A DNA stretch of 64,000 nucleotides from Pseudomonas sp. 21. GTDB taxonomy: Bacteria > Pseudomonadota > Gammaproteobacteria > Pseudomonadales > Pseudomonadaceae. How positions within the stretch are numbered: the first letter of the stretch is position 1; each line of letters opens with the position of its first letter. The stretch lies in NCBI RefSeq assembly GCF_000955805.1, contig NZ_JYOA01000007.1:499773-563772 (forward strand), written 5' to 3'. Positions 17,635 to 26,760 of the stretch are shown here, piece by piece. The notes under the pieces are model-generated. The model saw only the letters and a list, made by a program, of their open reading frames with translations, did no database searches and was not told where the DNA came from. The translations under genes and the position numbers were made by a program.

Positions 17635-18522
17635 ATGGCAACCCACGATCCCTATTACGTCCCCGCGCAGAGCAAGTGGCCGATCATCGCCACCGTCGGC
17701 ATGCTGGTGACGCTGTTCGGCGTCGGCACCTGGATGAACGACATGAGCGCCGGCAAGGAGCACTCCCACGGCCCGTGGATCTTCTTCGCCGGCGGGCTGA
17801 TCCTGGCCTACATGCTGTTCGGCTGGTTCGGCAACGTCATCAAGGAGAGCCGCGGCGGCCTCTACAGCCCGCAGATGGACCGCTCGTTCCGCTGGGGCAT
17901 GAGCTGGTTCATCTTCTCCGAGGTGATGTTCTTCGCCGCCTTCTTCGGCGCGCTGTTCTACGTGCGCCACTTCGTCAACCCGTGGCTGGGTGGCGAAGGC
18001 CACCACGGCATCTCGCACATGCTCTGGCCGCAGTTCGAAACCGGCTGGCCGCAGCTGAACAACCCGGACAACAAGCTCTTCCCGCCGCCCAAAGAAGTGA
18101 TCGACCCGTGGAAGCTGCCGCTGATCAACACCCTGCTGCTGGTCACCTCCAGCTTCACCGTGACCTTCGCCCACCATGCCCTGAAGAAGAACCATCGCGG
18201 CCCGTTGAAGCTGTGGCTGGCGCTGACCGTGGCGCTGGGCGCGTGCTTCCTGGTACTGCAGGCCTACGAGTACCACGAGGCTTACAGCGAGCTGGGCCTG
18301 ACCCTGGGCTCGGGCATCTACGGCGCGACCTTCTTCATGCTCACCGGCTTCCACGGCGCCCACGTGACCATCGGCGCGATCATGCTGAGCATCATGCTGA
18401 TCCGCATCATCCGCGGGCACTTCGACGCCGACAAACACTTCGGTTTCGAAGCGGCCAGCTGGTACTGGCACTTCGTCGACGTGGTGTGGATCGGGCTGTT
18501 CATCTTCGTTTACGTGCTTTAA
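17635..18522 (+). CDS. coxC: Cytochrome c oxidase subunit III
   Basis: 295 residues with seven predicted transmembrane helices. Family signatures include RSFRWGMSWFIFSEVMFFAAFFGALFY, the Glu-containing QAYEYHEAYSELG, GFHGAHVTIGAI and the C-terminal SWYWHFVDVVWIGLFIFVYVL. It binds lipid and stabilises the aa3 complex rather than carrying metals. ATG at 17635 follows AAAGGAGAA. Last structural gene of the complex; the downstream gap holds a REPIN. Confidence 0.96.
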   Translation: MATHDPYYVPAQSKWPIIATVGMLVTLFGVGTWMNDMSAGKEHSHGPWIFFAGGLILAYMLFGWFGNVIKESRGGLYSPQMDRSFRWGMSWFIFSEVMFFAAFFGALFYVRHFVNPWLGGEGHHGISHMLWPQFETGWPQLNNPDNKLFPPPKEVIDPWKLPLINTLLLVTSSFTVTFAHHALKKNHRGPLKLWLALTVALGACFLVLQAYEYHEAYSELGLTLGSGIYGATFFMLTGFHGAHVTIGAIMLSIMLIRIIRGHFDADKHFGFEAASWYWHFVDVVWIGLFIFVYVL

Positions 18523-18544
18523 CGCCGGGGGAATTGCCGGACCT

Positions 18545-18636
18545 GCAGGAGCGAGCTTGCTCGCGAACCGCCCAACACTGAGGCATCAGGACAAAGCATT
18601 CGCGAGCAAGAACTGGGCGTCCCCCTCGCTCCTACG
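18545..18636. repeat. REPIN type A with a 14-nt insertion in its right unit
   Basis: The left unit GCAGGAGCGAGCTTGCTCGC is intact. The right unit is split by AACTGGGCGTCCCC (18611-18624), the reverse complement, with one base changed, of the 14 nt found at 9160-9173. Confidence 0.85.
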
Positions 18637-18652
18637 AAGAACCAGAGCGGAA

Positions 18653-18862
18653 TCAGAAATGCCAGGGGGCGGAGCTGCCGAGTTGGCCGCTGAAGAAGCC
18701 CCAGGCAATAAGAGCGAGCGTCAGGGCGGTGAGGGTGACACGGACGGTCAGCGCATTGACCACCCGCGAACCGTGGCCCTCGTCCTTGACCAGGAAGAAC
18801 AGGCCACTGAACAGGCTGACGACGGTCGCCAGCAACAACAGAACGATCGCAGCTTTGAGCAC
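18653..18862 (-). CDS. DUF2909 twin-transmembrane protein
   Basis: 69 residues with two transmembrane helices (AAIVLLLLATVVSLFSGLFFLV and LTALTLALIAWGFFSG) joined by a short charged loop, KDEGHGSRVV. This is the DUF2909 family, small inner-membrane proteins that accompany cox clusters; function unknown. Encoded against the cox operon and divergent from the SURF1 gene, whose start is 44 bp away. Confidence 0.85.
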   Translation of the reverse strand: MLKAAIVLLLLATVVSLFSGLFFLVKDEGHGSRVVNALTVRVTLTALTLALIAWGFFSGQLGSSAPWHF

Positions 18863-18906
18863 TACCGGCCTCCTGTCCGCAGGGGACTGGGGTTGAGGGG
18901 GATGTC

Positions 18907-19671
18907 TTGCAGTATAGCCAGCACGCTACCGAGCACCGTCAAGGCCGCACCACGCGCGCCTTCCGGCCCGGCATCGCGCCGACCCTGGTGGTCCTCGCGC
19001 TGCTGCCGGTGCTGATCGGCCTGGGTTTCTGGCAACTCTCCCGCGCCGCCGAAAAACGCACCCTCCTCGCCGCTGCCGAAGTGCAACGCCAGCAGGATCC
19101 GATCAGCATCGCCGAGCTCGAGCGCCAGCCGCCGCGCAGCTACGTTCGTGTACGCCTGCAAGGCCAGCTCGACGCCGAGCACACTGCCCTGCTGGACAAC
19201 CGCACCCGCAACGGCCAGGCCGGCGTCGAGGTGCTGCAGCCCTTCTTCGATCGCGTCGGCCACCAGTGGCTGCTGGTCAACCGCGGCTGGGTGCCCTGGC
19301 CCGATCGCCGCGTACCACCGAAGATCGACACACCCAATCATGACCTGCTGCTGGATGCCTGGACCTACGTCCCGCCGCCCGCTACGCCGAGCGCCCCAAC
19401 CGCCGGCTGGCCGCGCCTGATCACCCAGGTCGACGCGCCCTTCCTCTGGGACCAGCTCGGCCGCGAGGGCCAGGCCATGGAAATTCGCCTGGAGCCGGGC
19501 GACGCCGCCTTCGACACCGACTGGCCGATCGTCGCCATGCCGCCGGAGCGCCACGTCGGCTACGCCGTGCAGTGGTTCGCCCTGGCCATCGCACTCTCCG
19601 CCCTTTACCTCTACCTCGGCATCCGTCGCGCACGGGAGACCTTCGACCATGACCGCCATGACTCTGCCTGA
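18907..19671 (+). CDS. SURF1 family cytochrome oxidase assembly protein
   Basis: 254 residues. SURF1 architecture: an N-terminal helix with FRPGIAPTLVVLALLPVLIGLGFWQLSRAAEK, a periplasmic domain with LLVNRGWVP, and a C-terminal helix with HVGYAVQWFALAIALSALYLY. SURF1 helps insert heme A into subunit I. The only in-frame initiator before the first helix is TTG at 18907, with GAGGGG about 6 nt upstream; an in-frame stop lies at 18856, so the start cannot be far upstream. A TTG start would lower translation. Its end overlaps the next gene by 23 bp. Confidence 0.9.
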   Translation: MQYSQHATEHRQGRTTRAFRPGIAPTLVVLALLPVLIGLGFWQLSRAAEKRTLLAAAEVQRQQDPISIAELERQPPRSYVRVRLQGQLDAEHTALLDNRTRNGQAGVEVLQPFFDRVGHQWLLVNRGWVPWPDRRVPPKIDTPNHDLLLDAWTYVPPPATPSAPTAGWPRLITQVDAPFLWDQLGREGQAMEIRLEPGDAAFDTDWPIVAMPPERHVGYAVQWFALAIALSALYLYLGIRRARETFDHDRHDSA

Positions 19672-20212
19672 TTCCACCTCCCGCCGCCGCGGCCGGGTAC
19701 AACTGCTGCTGATCCTCGGCATGGTGCTGGGGCCGATGCTGCTTGCCACCGCCATGTACAAGCTGCAGTTCTGGGTGCCGGAAGGCCGCAGTTACAGCGG
19801 CGACCTGATTGCCACCGGCCAGACCCCGGCGGACCTCGGCGTACAAGCCGACCAGTCGAGCGAGCATTGGCAGCTTCTGGTCACCGCGCCGGAAACCTGC
19901 ACCAGCGACTGCCAGCAACTGGTCTACCTGGCGCGCCAGATCAACATCGGCCTGGGCCGCGAAGCCAGCCGCGCCGAACACGCGCTGGCCTTCGCCAAGC
20001 CACTGCCGGCCGAGTTCACCGGCCTGCTCGACAAGGACTACCCGCGCCTGCAGCGCCTGGGCCTGGCGCCCAACCAGCACACCGGCGCCCAGCCGCAACT
20101 GTGGATCGTCGACCCGCACGGCAACCTGGTGCTGCGCTACGACGCCAAGGCCAACGGCAAGTCGATCCTCAAGGACCTGCAGCTGCTGCTGAAGCTGTCC
20201 AACATCGGTTAA
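19649..20212 (+). CDS. Cytochrome oxidase cluster membrane protein with thioredoxin-like domain
   Basis: 187 residues: one N-terminal transmembrane helix (VQLLLILGMVLGPMLLATAMY), then a periplasmic region containing APETCTSDCQQLVYLARQINIGLGR. The CTSDC pair and surrounding pattern recall the SCO/thioredoxin fold, but it is not a standard CxxxC copper motif with a conserved distal His that I can confirm. Occurs between SURF1 and heme A synthase genes in pseudomonads (PA0111-like by position). Probable role in oxidase assembly, by context only. Start overlaps the SURF1 gene. Confidence 0.8.
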   Translation: MTAMTLPDSTSRRRGRVQLLLILGMVLGPMLLATAMYKLQFWVPEGRSYSGDLIATGQTPADLGVQADQSSEHWQLLVTAPETCTSDCQQLVYLARQINIGLGREASRAEHALAFAKPLPAEFTGLLDKDYPRLQRLGLAPNQHTGAQPQLWIVDPHGNLVLRYDAKANGKSILKDLQLLLKLSNIG

Positions 20213-20255
20213 GAGCTCGCCAGCCCCACGACAACAACAAGATCGGGAGCGACGC

Positions 20256-21329
20256 ATGATCCAGGCAAGACGCAAACCCGCCTTCTACCTCGCCGTGCTG
20301 GCCACGGCGCTGGCCTTCGTGGTCATCCTGCTGGGCGCTTACACCCGCCTGACCCACGCCGGCCTCGGCTGCCCGGACTGGCCCGGCTGCTATGGCTTCG
20401 TCCACGTTCCGCTGAACGAGGCGCAACTGGCCCACGCCGAGATGCACTTCCCCGACTCGCCGGTGGAGGCGCAGAAGGGCTGGAACGAAATGATCCACCG
20501 CTACTTCGCCGGCAGCCTCGGCCTGCTGATCCTCGGGCTGGCGGTGCACGCGCTGGTACGTCGCGGCCGCGACGGCCAGCCGATGCGACTGCCGCTGCTG
20601 CTGCTCGCCGTGGTGATCGCGCAGGCCGCGTTCGGCATGTGGACGGTCACCCTCAAACTCTGGCCGCAGGTGGTCACCGCGCACCTGTTGGGCGGTTTCA
20701 CCACCCTGTCGCTGCTGTTCCTGCTCAGCCTGCGCCTGTCCGGCGCCTTCGCCCCGCTGCAGCTGCCGTCGAAGTTGCGCGCACTGGCAGCCCTCGCCCT
20801 GCTGATGGTGATCGGGCAGATCGCCCTCGGCGGCTGGGTCAGCAGCAACTACGCCGCGGTGGCCTGCATCGACCTGCCGATGTGCCACGGCGAGTGGTGG
20901 CCGAACATGGACTTCGCCAACGGCTTCCACCTCACCCAGCACATCGGCCCGAACTACCTCGGTGGCCAGCTCGACAGCGACGCCCGCACGGCCATCCACA
21001 TGACCCACCGCATGGGCGCGCTGTGCGTGACCGCGGTGATCCTGCTGCTGGCCTGGAACCTCCAGCGCCACGGCCTGATCGGCATCACCGCACTGATGCT
21101 GCTGGGGCTGTCCTTCCAGATCGGCCTGGGCATCAGCAACGTCCTGCTGCACCTGCCGCTGCCGGTGGCGGTGGCGCACAACGGCGGCGGCGCGTTTCTG
21201 CTGCTGATGCTGGTGCTGGTGAACTACCGGGTGCGCGCACCCGCGGCGAAGCACGTCGAGCTGCCCGCCAGCAGCCCGATTGCCCTGGACGCCCTGGAGC
21301 GCCCGGTGGCCTATCCCTCGCAGGGATGA
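20256..21329 (+). CDS. ctaA: Heme A synthase (COX15/CtaA)
   Basis: 357 residues with eight transmembrane helices. Signature pieces are GAYTRLTHAGLGCPDWPGCYG near the N-terminus, NEMIHRYFAGSLG and its repeat MTHRMGALCVTAV, and HNGGGAFLLL. Paired histidines in the repeats bind heme. It oxidises the C8 methyl group of heme O to formyl, giving heme A for subunit I. The next gene makes heme O. ATG at 20256 follows CGGGAGCGACG. Confidence 0.95.
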   Translation: MIQARRKPAFYLAVLATALAFVVILLGAYTRLTHAGLGCPDWPGCYGFVHVPLNEAQLAHAEMHFPDSPVEAQKGWNEMIHRYFAGSLGLLILGLAVHALVRRGRDGQPMRLPLLLLAVVIAQAAFGMWTVTLKLWPQVVTAHLLGGFTTLSLLFLLSLRLSGAFAPLQLPSKLRALAALALLMVIGQIALGGWVSSNYAAVACIDLPMCHGEWWPNMDFANGFHLTQHIGPNYLGGQLDSDARTAIHMTHRMGALCVTAVILLLAWNLQRHGLIGITALMLLGLSFQIGLGISNVLLHLPLPVAVAHNGGGAFLLLMLVLVNYRVRAPAAKHVELPASSPIALDALERPVAYPSQG

Positions 21330-21404
21330 GATTGCACGGTTGAGCACGACGGCCGGCCGGCGCCAAGGCGCGCCGGCCCCCATTCACCCGATGGAGAAAT
21401 ACCC

Positions 21405-22307
21405 ATGGCCAGCGTCATCAGCACTTCCAGCCAAGCCAGCTGGCGCGACCTGCTCGAACTGACCAAGCCCAAGGTGGTCCTGCTCATGCTGATCACCTCG
21501 CTGATCGGCATGCTGCTCGCCACCAAGGCCGGCGTGCCCTGGCAGGTGCTGGTCTTCGGCAACCTTGGCATCGGCCTGTGCGCCGGCGGCGCGGCGGCGG
21601 TGAACCACGTGGTGGACCGGCGCATCGACTCGATCATGGCGCGCACGCACAAGCGCCCGCTGGCCGAAGGGCGCGTTTCACCGCCCATCGCGCTGGGCTT
21701 TGCCATGCTGCTGTCGGTGGCCGGGATGGCGGTGCTGCTGGTGTTCACCAATGAGCTGACGGCCTGGCTGACGCTGGCTTCGCTGCTGGGCTACGCGGCG
21801 CTCTACACCGGTTTCCTCAAGCGTGCCACGCCGCAGAACATCGTCATCGGCGGCCTCGCCGGCGCCGCCCCGCCGCTGCTGGGCTGGGTCGCGGTGACCG
21901 GGCAGGTCTCGGCCGAACCGCTGCTGCTGGTGCTGATCATCTTTGCCTGGACGCCGCCGCACTTCTGGGCGCTGTGCCTGCACCGCAAGGACGAATACGC
22001 CAAGGCCGATATCCCGATGCTGCCGGTGACCCACGGCGAGCACTACACCAAGCTGCACATCCTGCTCTACACCCTGGTGCTGTTCGCCGTGACGCTGATG
22101 CCCTTCGCCATCCACATGGCCGGGCTGGTCTACCTGTTCGCCGCACTGGCCCTGGGCGCGCGCTTCCTCGACTGGGCCTGGGCGCTCTACTGCGGCAGCC
22201 GACCCCATGCGGCAATCAAGACCTTCAAGTACTCTATTGCCTACCTGTTCCTGCTGTTCATCGCGCTGCTGGTGGACCACTACCTGCCGCTGCACCTGAA
22301 CTACTGA
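21405..22307 (+). CDS. cyoE: Protoheme IX farnesyltransferase (heme O synthase)
   Basis: 300 residues, UbiA-type prenyltransferase with nine predicted helices. The first aspartate-rich motif is NHVVDRRIDSIMARTHKRPL and the second conserved loop is LHRKDEYAKADIPMLPVTHG. It attaches farnesyl to heme B, feeding heme A synthase encoded just upstream. Also called CtaB. The start ATG has GATGGAG about 10 nt upstream. Confidence 0.95.
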   Translation: MASVISTSSQASWRDLLELTKPKVVLLMLITSLIGMLLATKAGVPWQVLVFGNLGIGLCAGGAAAVNHVVDRRIDSIMARTHKRPLAEGRVSPPIALGFAMLLSVAGMAVLLVFTNELTAWLTLASLLGYAALYTGFLKRATPQNIVIGGLAGAAPPLLGWVAVTGQVSAEPLLLVLIIFAWTPPHFWALCLHRKDEYAKADIPMLPVTHGEHYTKLHILLYTLVLFAVTLMPFAIHMAGLVYLFAALALGARFLDWAWALYCGSRPHAAIKTFKYSIAYLFLLFIALLVDHYLPLHLNY

Positions 22308-22312
22308 GGCCG

Positions 22313-22348
22313 GTTCGCGAGCAAGTTAGGAGCGAACTTGCTCGCGAA
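22313..22348. repeat. Collapsed REPIN (type B, partial)
   Basis: GTTCGCGAGCAAG joins directly to TTAGGAGCGAACTTGCTCGCGAA, so most of the first unit and the spacer are deleted. Between cyoE and the SCO gene. Confidence 0.75.
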
Positions 22349-22390
22349 GCCCTTGGCTTCACTCCAGACGTCCCGACCCACGAGTAGCCC

Positions 22391-23026
22391 ATGACCCGAG
22401 TCAACAAGACCGTCTTCATCCTCGTCGCCATCGTTGCCGTGATCCTCGGCCTCACCGTCCAGAAGGTGCTCAACCAGCGCCACCAGCTCGACCCGACCGT
22501 GCTGCTCGACGCCGGCATCGTGATCCTCCCGCAAACCCGCAGCGTCCCCGACCTGACCTTCACCGACCAGGACAGCCAGCCGTTCCAGACCGCCAGCCTG
22601 AAGGAGAAGTGGTCCCTGCTGTTCTTCGGCTACACCTTCTGCCCGGACGTCTGCCCCACTACCCTGGCGCAACTGCGCGAGCTGCAGACCAAGCTGCCGC
22701 CGGAAGTGGCGAAGAACCTGCAGGTGGTGTTCGTCAGCGTCGACCCGCACCGCGATACCGCGCCGCGCATCAAGGAATACATCGGCTTCTTCAACGCCGG
22801 CTTCAAGGGCATCACCGGCTCGGAAGAGAACGTGCAGAAGCTGGCCAACGCCATGAGCATCCCCTATATCCCGGCCGACACCAGCAAGCCCAACTACACC
22901 GTCGACCACAGCGGCAACCTGGTGCTGATCGGCCCGGACGGCACCCAGCACGGCTTCATCCGCGCCCCGCTGCACAACGACAAGCTGGTCGCCCAGCTCC
23001 CCAGCGTGATCAGCGCCGCCAACTGA
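22391..23026 (+). CDS. SCO1/SenC family copper chaperone
   Basis: 211 residues: an N-terminal membrane anchor (VFILVAIVAVILGLTV) and a periplasmic thioredoxin fold. The copper site is C84-P-D-V-C88 in GYTFCPDVCPTTL with the distal His in the DHSGNLVLI region. SCO proteins deliver copper to, or reduce, the CuA site of subunit II. Last gene of the oxidase assembly run; a terminator follows 25 bp downstream. Confidence 0.94.
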   Translation: MTRVNKTVFILVAIVAVILGLTVQKVLNQRHQLDPTVLLDAGIVILPQTRSVPDLTFTDQDSQPFQTASLKEKWSLLFFGYTFCPDVCPTTLAQLRELQTKLPPEVAKNLQVVFVSVDPHRDTAPRIKEYIGFFNAGFKGITGSEENVQKLANAMSIPYIPADTSKPNYTVDHSGNLVLIGPDGTQHGFIRAPLHNDKLVAQLPSVISAAN

Positions 23027-23051
23027 TCCCCGCGACACCGTGTCTCACCCC

Positions 23052-23088
23052 CAACGGCCACCCGATACAGGTGGCCGTTGTTTTTTCT
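23052..23088 (+). terminator. Rho-independent terminator of the cox assembly genes
   Basis: Stem CAACGGCCAC / GTGGCCGTTG (23052-23061, 23071-23080), 9-nt loop, then six T residues. Confidence 0.9.
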
Positions 23089-23641
23089 GCGCCATTCGTC
23101 TCGATACCAGACAAACGCGAACTTTCTGCTAAACCTCATCTCATGGCTCTGGCGCGGTGTAATACGCGGTCTTGAAGCTTCCGGGCGAATTTCCTGACCC
23201 CGTAGTCAATGTAAAAAATCTGCTACAGAAAGCCAGGCATCAGGAATGACTCATACTCCATATTAGAAACATTAATTAACACCTATGCCTGAGCCTGTTG
23301 CAGGATTACCGGGCCTTTCGGTGGGCATGGGGAGCCTCTGATGGGTGGTCATTCACGACGAGGATGACATTTCCGTCCGGTCACAATAGGCAATTAGGCT
23401 AAACGCCAGGGTCCACGCGGCCTCGGTGGCGACCGGAAAACCACGGGTCCAAACGTGACTTGTAGTTATCGCCTCGTACCACTCCAGAACTTCTTGATGC
23501 CCTCCAGGTTCGATTGCACAATGCCGCGGCCACCGGGTCACAGCCCGGTCCACAATAAGAATTAGACCGTTGCCAGTTCGACAACCCGGGTCGCCAACGT
23601 AGTAGCCCGGACAATCCCAGGATCACGCAGGAGATTTGCGA
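23089..23641. other. 553-bp gap upstream of pntAA, lower GC than its surroundings
   Basis: No convincing coding frame. The stretch 23200-23290 is distinctly AT-rich (GTAAAAAATC, TTAGAAACATTAATTAACACC) and contrasts with both flanks; the part from 23330 to 23640 is mixed. It presumably holds the pnt promoter and leader. I see no REP element, terminator or obvious operator here, which is unusual for so long a gap in this window. Confidence 0.5.
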
Positions 23642-24760
23642 GTGCAGATCGGTGTACCCCTCGAGACCCAAGCCGGTGAGACGCGGGTCGCAGCAACGCC
23701 GGAAACGGTCAAGAAACTGATCGGGCAGGGCCATCAGGTCGTCATCCAGAGCGGAGCGGGCGTCAGCGCCAGCCTGCCGGATGCTGCCTTTGAGGCCGTT
23801 GGCGCGAAGATCGGCACTGCCGCCGATGCCTACGGTTCGGAGCTGGTGCTGAAGGTTGTCGCGCCCAGCGAAAGCGAGCTGGCGCAGATGAAGCCGGGTA
23901 CCGTGCTGATCGGCATGCTCAACCCGTTCAACAACGAGAACATCGCCCGCATGGCCGAACGCGGCGTCACCGCCTTCGCCCTCGAGGCCGCGCCGCGTAC
24001 TTCCCGTGCGCAGAGCCTGGACGTGCTCTCTTCCCAGGCCAACATCGCCGGCTACAAGGCGGTGTTGCTCGCTGCCCACCACTACCCGCGCTTCATGCCC
24101 ATGCTGATGACCGCCGCCGGCACCGTGAAGGCCGCCCGCGTGCTGATCCTCGGCGCCGGTGTCGCCGGCCTGCAGGCCATCGCCACGGCCAAGCGCCTGG
24201 GCGCGGTGATCGAGGCCTCGGACGTTCGTCCGGCGGTGAAGGAGCAGATCGAGTCCCTGGGCGCCAAGTTCGTCGATGTCCCCTACGAGACCGACGAAGA
24301 GCGCGAGTGCGCCGAAGGTGTCGGCGGTTACGCCCGCCCGATGCCGGCCTCGTGGATGGAACGCCAGGCCAAGGCCGTGCACGAACGCGCCAAGCAGTCG
24401 GACATCGTCATCACCACTGCGCTGATTCCGGGCCGCAAGGCACCGACCCTGCTGCATGAAGCGACTGTCGCGGAAATGAAGCCGGGCTCGGTGGTCATCG
24501 ACCTCGCCGCTTCCCAAGGCGGCAACTGCCCGCTGACCGAGGCCGACCAGGTCGTGGTCAAGCACGGCGTCACCATCGTCGGCCTGAGCAACCTGGCCGC
24601 GCTGGTGCCGGCAGACGCCTCCGCACTCTACGCGCGCAACCTGCTCGACTTCCTCAAGCTCACCCTGACCGCCGAAGGCTTCACGGTGAACCTGGAAGAC
24701 GACATCGTCGCCGCGTGCCTGATGTGCCGTGACGGCCAGATCGTGCGCAAGAACGGCTGA
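23642..24760 (+). CDS. pntAA: NAD(P) transhydrogenase subunit alpha, part 1
   Basis: 372 residues, the soluble NAD(H)-binding domain I. It begins MQIGVPLETQAGETRVAATPETV, and the nucleotide fold is seen in RVLILGAGVAGLQAIATAKRLGAVIEASDVR; the mobile loop is near GGYARPMP. Proton-translocating transhydrogenase makes NADPH from NADH using the proton gradient. GTG at 23642 chosen because CAGGAGA lies 7 nt upstream; a TTG two codons earlier is too close. Domain I as a separate polypeptide is the usual Pseudomonas and Rhodospirillum arrangement. Followed by pntAB and pntB. Confidence 0.95.
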   Translation: MQIGVPLETQAGETRVAATPETVKKLIGQGHQVVIQSGAGVSASLPDAAFEAVGAKIGTAADAYGSELVLKVVAPSESELAQMKPGTVLIGMLNPFNNENIARMAERGVTAFALEAAPRTSRAQSLDVLSSQANIAGYKAVLLAAHHYPRFMPMLMTAAGTVKAARVLILGAGVAGLQAIATAKRLGAVIEASDVRPAVKEQIESLGAKFVDVPYETDEERECAEGVGGYARPMPASWMERQAKAVHERAKQSDIVITTALIPGRKAPTLLHEATVAEMKPGSVVIDLAASQGGNCPLTEADQVVVKHGVTIVGLSNLAALVPADASALYARNLLDFLKLTLTAEGFTVNLEDDIVAACLMCRDGQIVRKNG

Positions 24761-24821
24761 GCCCTTCTTATATAAGAACGCGCCGGACCCCGCGTCCGGC
24801 CCTGAAGACCGGTGAGAAACT

Positions 24822-25136
24822 ATGGAAGACATGCTGATCTCCCACGGCATCTACAACCTGATCATCTTCGTGCTGGCGATCTACGTCGGCTACCACGTGG
24901 TCTGGAACGTCACCCCTGCCCTGCACACCCCGCTGATGGCGGTGACCAACGCCATCTCGGCAATCGTGATCGTCGGCGCCATGCTGGCCGCCGCCCTGAC
25001 CGTCACCCCGCTGGGCAAGGCCATGGGCACCCTGGCCGTGGCCCTGGCTGCAGTGAATGTGTTCGGTGGCTTCCTGGTCACCCGCCGCATGCTGGAAATG
25101 TTCAAGAAGAAAGCGCCGAAGGCGGAGAAGCACTGA
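24822..25136 (+). CDS. pntAB: NAD(P) transhydrogenase subunit alpha, part 2
   Basis: 104 residues with about three transmembrane helices ([56 protein letters not shown]). It supplies part of the proton channel of the transhydrogenase. The [13 protein letters not shown] segment is conserved. It sits 61 bp after pntAA and one base before pntB, consistent with one operon. Confidence 0.95.
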   Translation: MEDMLISHGIYNLIIFVLAIYVGYHVVWNVTPALHTPLMAVTNAISAIVIVGAMLAAALTVTPLGKAMGTLAVALAAVNVFGGFLVTRRMLEMFKKKAPKAEKH

Positions 25137-25137
25137 C

Positions 25138-26574
25138 ATGAGCATGAACCTCGTCACCCTCCTCTACCTCATCGCCTCGGTCTGCTTCATCCAGGCCCTC
25201 AAAGGCCTGTCGCACCCGACCACCTCGCGCCGCGGCAACCTGTTCGGCATGATCGGCATGGCCATCGCCGCGCTGACCACCGTCGCACTGGTTTTCAAGA
25301 TCAGCAGCGAAATCGCCACCACCGGCATCGTCTACGTGATCATCGGCCTGCTGGTCGGCGGCACCGCCGGTTCGATCATGGCCAAGCGCGTCGAGATGAC
25401 CAAGATGCCGGAACTGGTCGCCTTCATGCACAGCATGATCGGCCTGGCCGCCGTGTTCATCGCCATCGCCGCCGTGGTCGAGCCGCAGTCCCTGGGCATC
25501 GTGCAGAACCTGGGCGATACCATCCCCACCGGTAACCGCCTGGAGCTGTTCCTGGGTGCCGCCATCGGCGCCATCACCTTCTCCGGTTCGGTGATCGCCT
25601 TCGGCAAGCTGTCGGGCAAATACAAGTTCCGCCTGTTCCAGGGCGCCCCGGTGCAGTTCGCCGGCCAGCACATGCTCAACCTGGTGCTCGGCCTGACCAC
25701 CCTGGGCCTGGGCCTGCTGTTCATGTTCACCGGCAACCTGACCGCCTTCGTGGTGATGCTGGCCCTGGCCTTCATCCTCGGCGTGCTGATCATCATCCCG
25801 ATCGGCGGCGCGGACATGCCCGTCGTCGTGTCGATGCTGAACTCCTACTCCGGCTGGGCTGCAGCAGGTATCGGCTTCTCGCTGAACAACTCGATGCTGA
25901 TCATCGCCGGCTCCCTGGTGGGCTCCTCCGGCGCGATCCTCTCCTACATCATGTGCAAGGCGATGAACCGCTCGTTCTTCAACGTCATCCTCGGTGGCTT
26001 CGGCGCCGAAGCGGACGCTGGCGGCCCGGCCGGTGCCAAGGAAGCCCGCCCGGTGAAATCCGGTTCGGCCGACGACGCCTCGTTCCTGCTGACCAACGCC
26101 GACAGCGTGATCATCGTCCCCGGCTACGGCCTGGCGGTGGCCCGTGCCCAGCACGCGCTGATGGAACTGGCCGAGAAGCTGACCCATCGCGGCGTCAACG
26201 TGAAGTTCGCCATCCACCCGGTTGCCGGCCGTATGCCGGGCCACATGAACGTCCTGCTGGCCGAGGCCGAAGTGCCTTACGAGCAGGTGTTCGAGATGGA
26301 AGACATCAACTCCGAGTTCGGCCAGACCGACGTGGTGCTGGTCCTGGGCGCCAACGACGTGGTGAACCCGGCGGCGAAGAACGATCCGAAGTCGCCGATC
26401 GCCGGCATGCCGATCCTCGAGGCCTACAAAGCCAAGACCGTGATCGTCAACAAGCGCTCGATGGCCAGCGGCTACGCCGGCCTGGACAACGAACTGTTCT
26501 ACCTGGACAAGACCATGATGGTCTTCGGCGACGCCAAGAAGGTCATCGAAGACATGGTCAAGGCCGTCGAATAA
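25138..26574 (+). CDS. pntB: NAD(P) transhydrogenase subunit beta
   Basis: 478 residues: an N-terminal membrane domain of about nine helices and a C-terminal NADP(H)-binding domain III. Domain III shows VIIVPGYGLAVARAQHAL, the loop KFAIHPVAGRMPGHMNVLLAEA, LGANDVVNPAA and VNKRSMASGYAGLDN, all typical. It binds NADP and couples hydride transfer to proton movement. The ATG at 25138 is one base after the pntAB stop; a second ATG two codons later is also possible. A strong terminator follows. Confidence 0.96.
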   Translation: MSMNLVTLLYLIASVCFIQALKGLSHPTTSRRGNLFGMIGMAIAALTTVALVFKISSEIATTGIVYVIIGLLVGGTAGSIMAKRVEMTKMPELVAFMHSMIGLAAVFIAIAAVVEPQSLGIVQNLGDTIPTGNRLELFLGAAIGAITFSGSVIAFGKLSGKYKFRLFQGAPVQFAGQHMLNLVLGLTTLGLGLLFMFTGNLTAFVVMLALAFILGVLIIIPIGGADMPVVVSMLNSYSGWAAAGIGFSLNNSMLIIAGSLVGSSGAILSYIMCKAMNRSFFNVILGGFGAEADAGGPAGAKEARPVKSGSADDASFLLTNADSVIIVPGYGLAVARAQHALMELAEKLTHRGVNVKFAIHPVAGRMPGHMNVLLAEAEVPYEQVFEMEDINSEFGQTDVVLVLGANDVVNPAAKNDPKSPIAGMPILEAYKAKTVIVNKRSMASGYAGLDNELFYLDKTMMVFGDAKKVIEDMVKAVE

Positions 26575-26590
26575 GACGACCGCTGATCCA

Positions 26591-26624
26591 CAAGACACCG
26601 GCCTCGCGCCGGTGTCTTGCTTTC
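26591..26624 (+). terminator. Rho-independent terminator of the pnt operon
   Basis: Perfect 12-bp stem CAAGACACCGGC / GCCGGTGTCTTG (26591-26602, 26608-26619), 5-nt loop, then CTTTC. Confidence 0.85.
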
Positions 26625-26760
26625 GGGCAACCCGAAAAGCGCTGGACATTGGTAGTAAGAAGGCCCCGGCCGGGCGATTTTTCGACCTTGGTATAAGAGC
26701 CAAAAATCGCCGAGTCCCTAGACTGGCGGCCTCGCACTTCCTACTGCCCGAGGTTTTCCC

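Noticed and set aside
23353..23553. 66-codon minus-strand frame in the gap before pntAA
   Set aside because: No ribosome site, no recognisable family, typical of random frames in this GC range.
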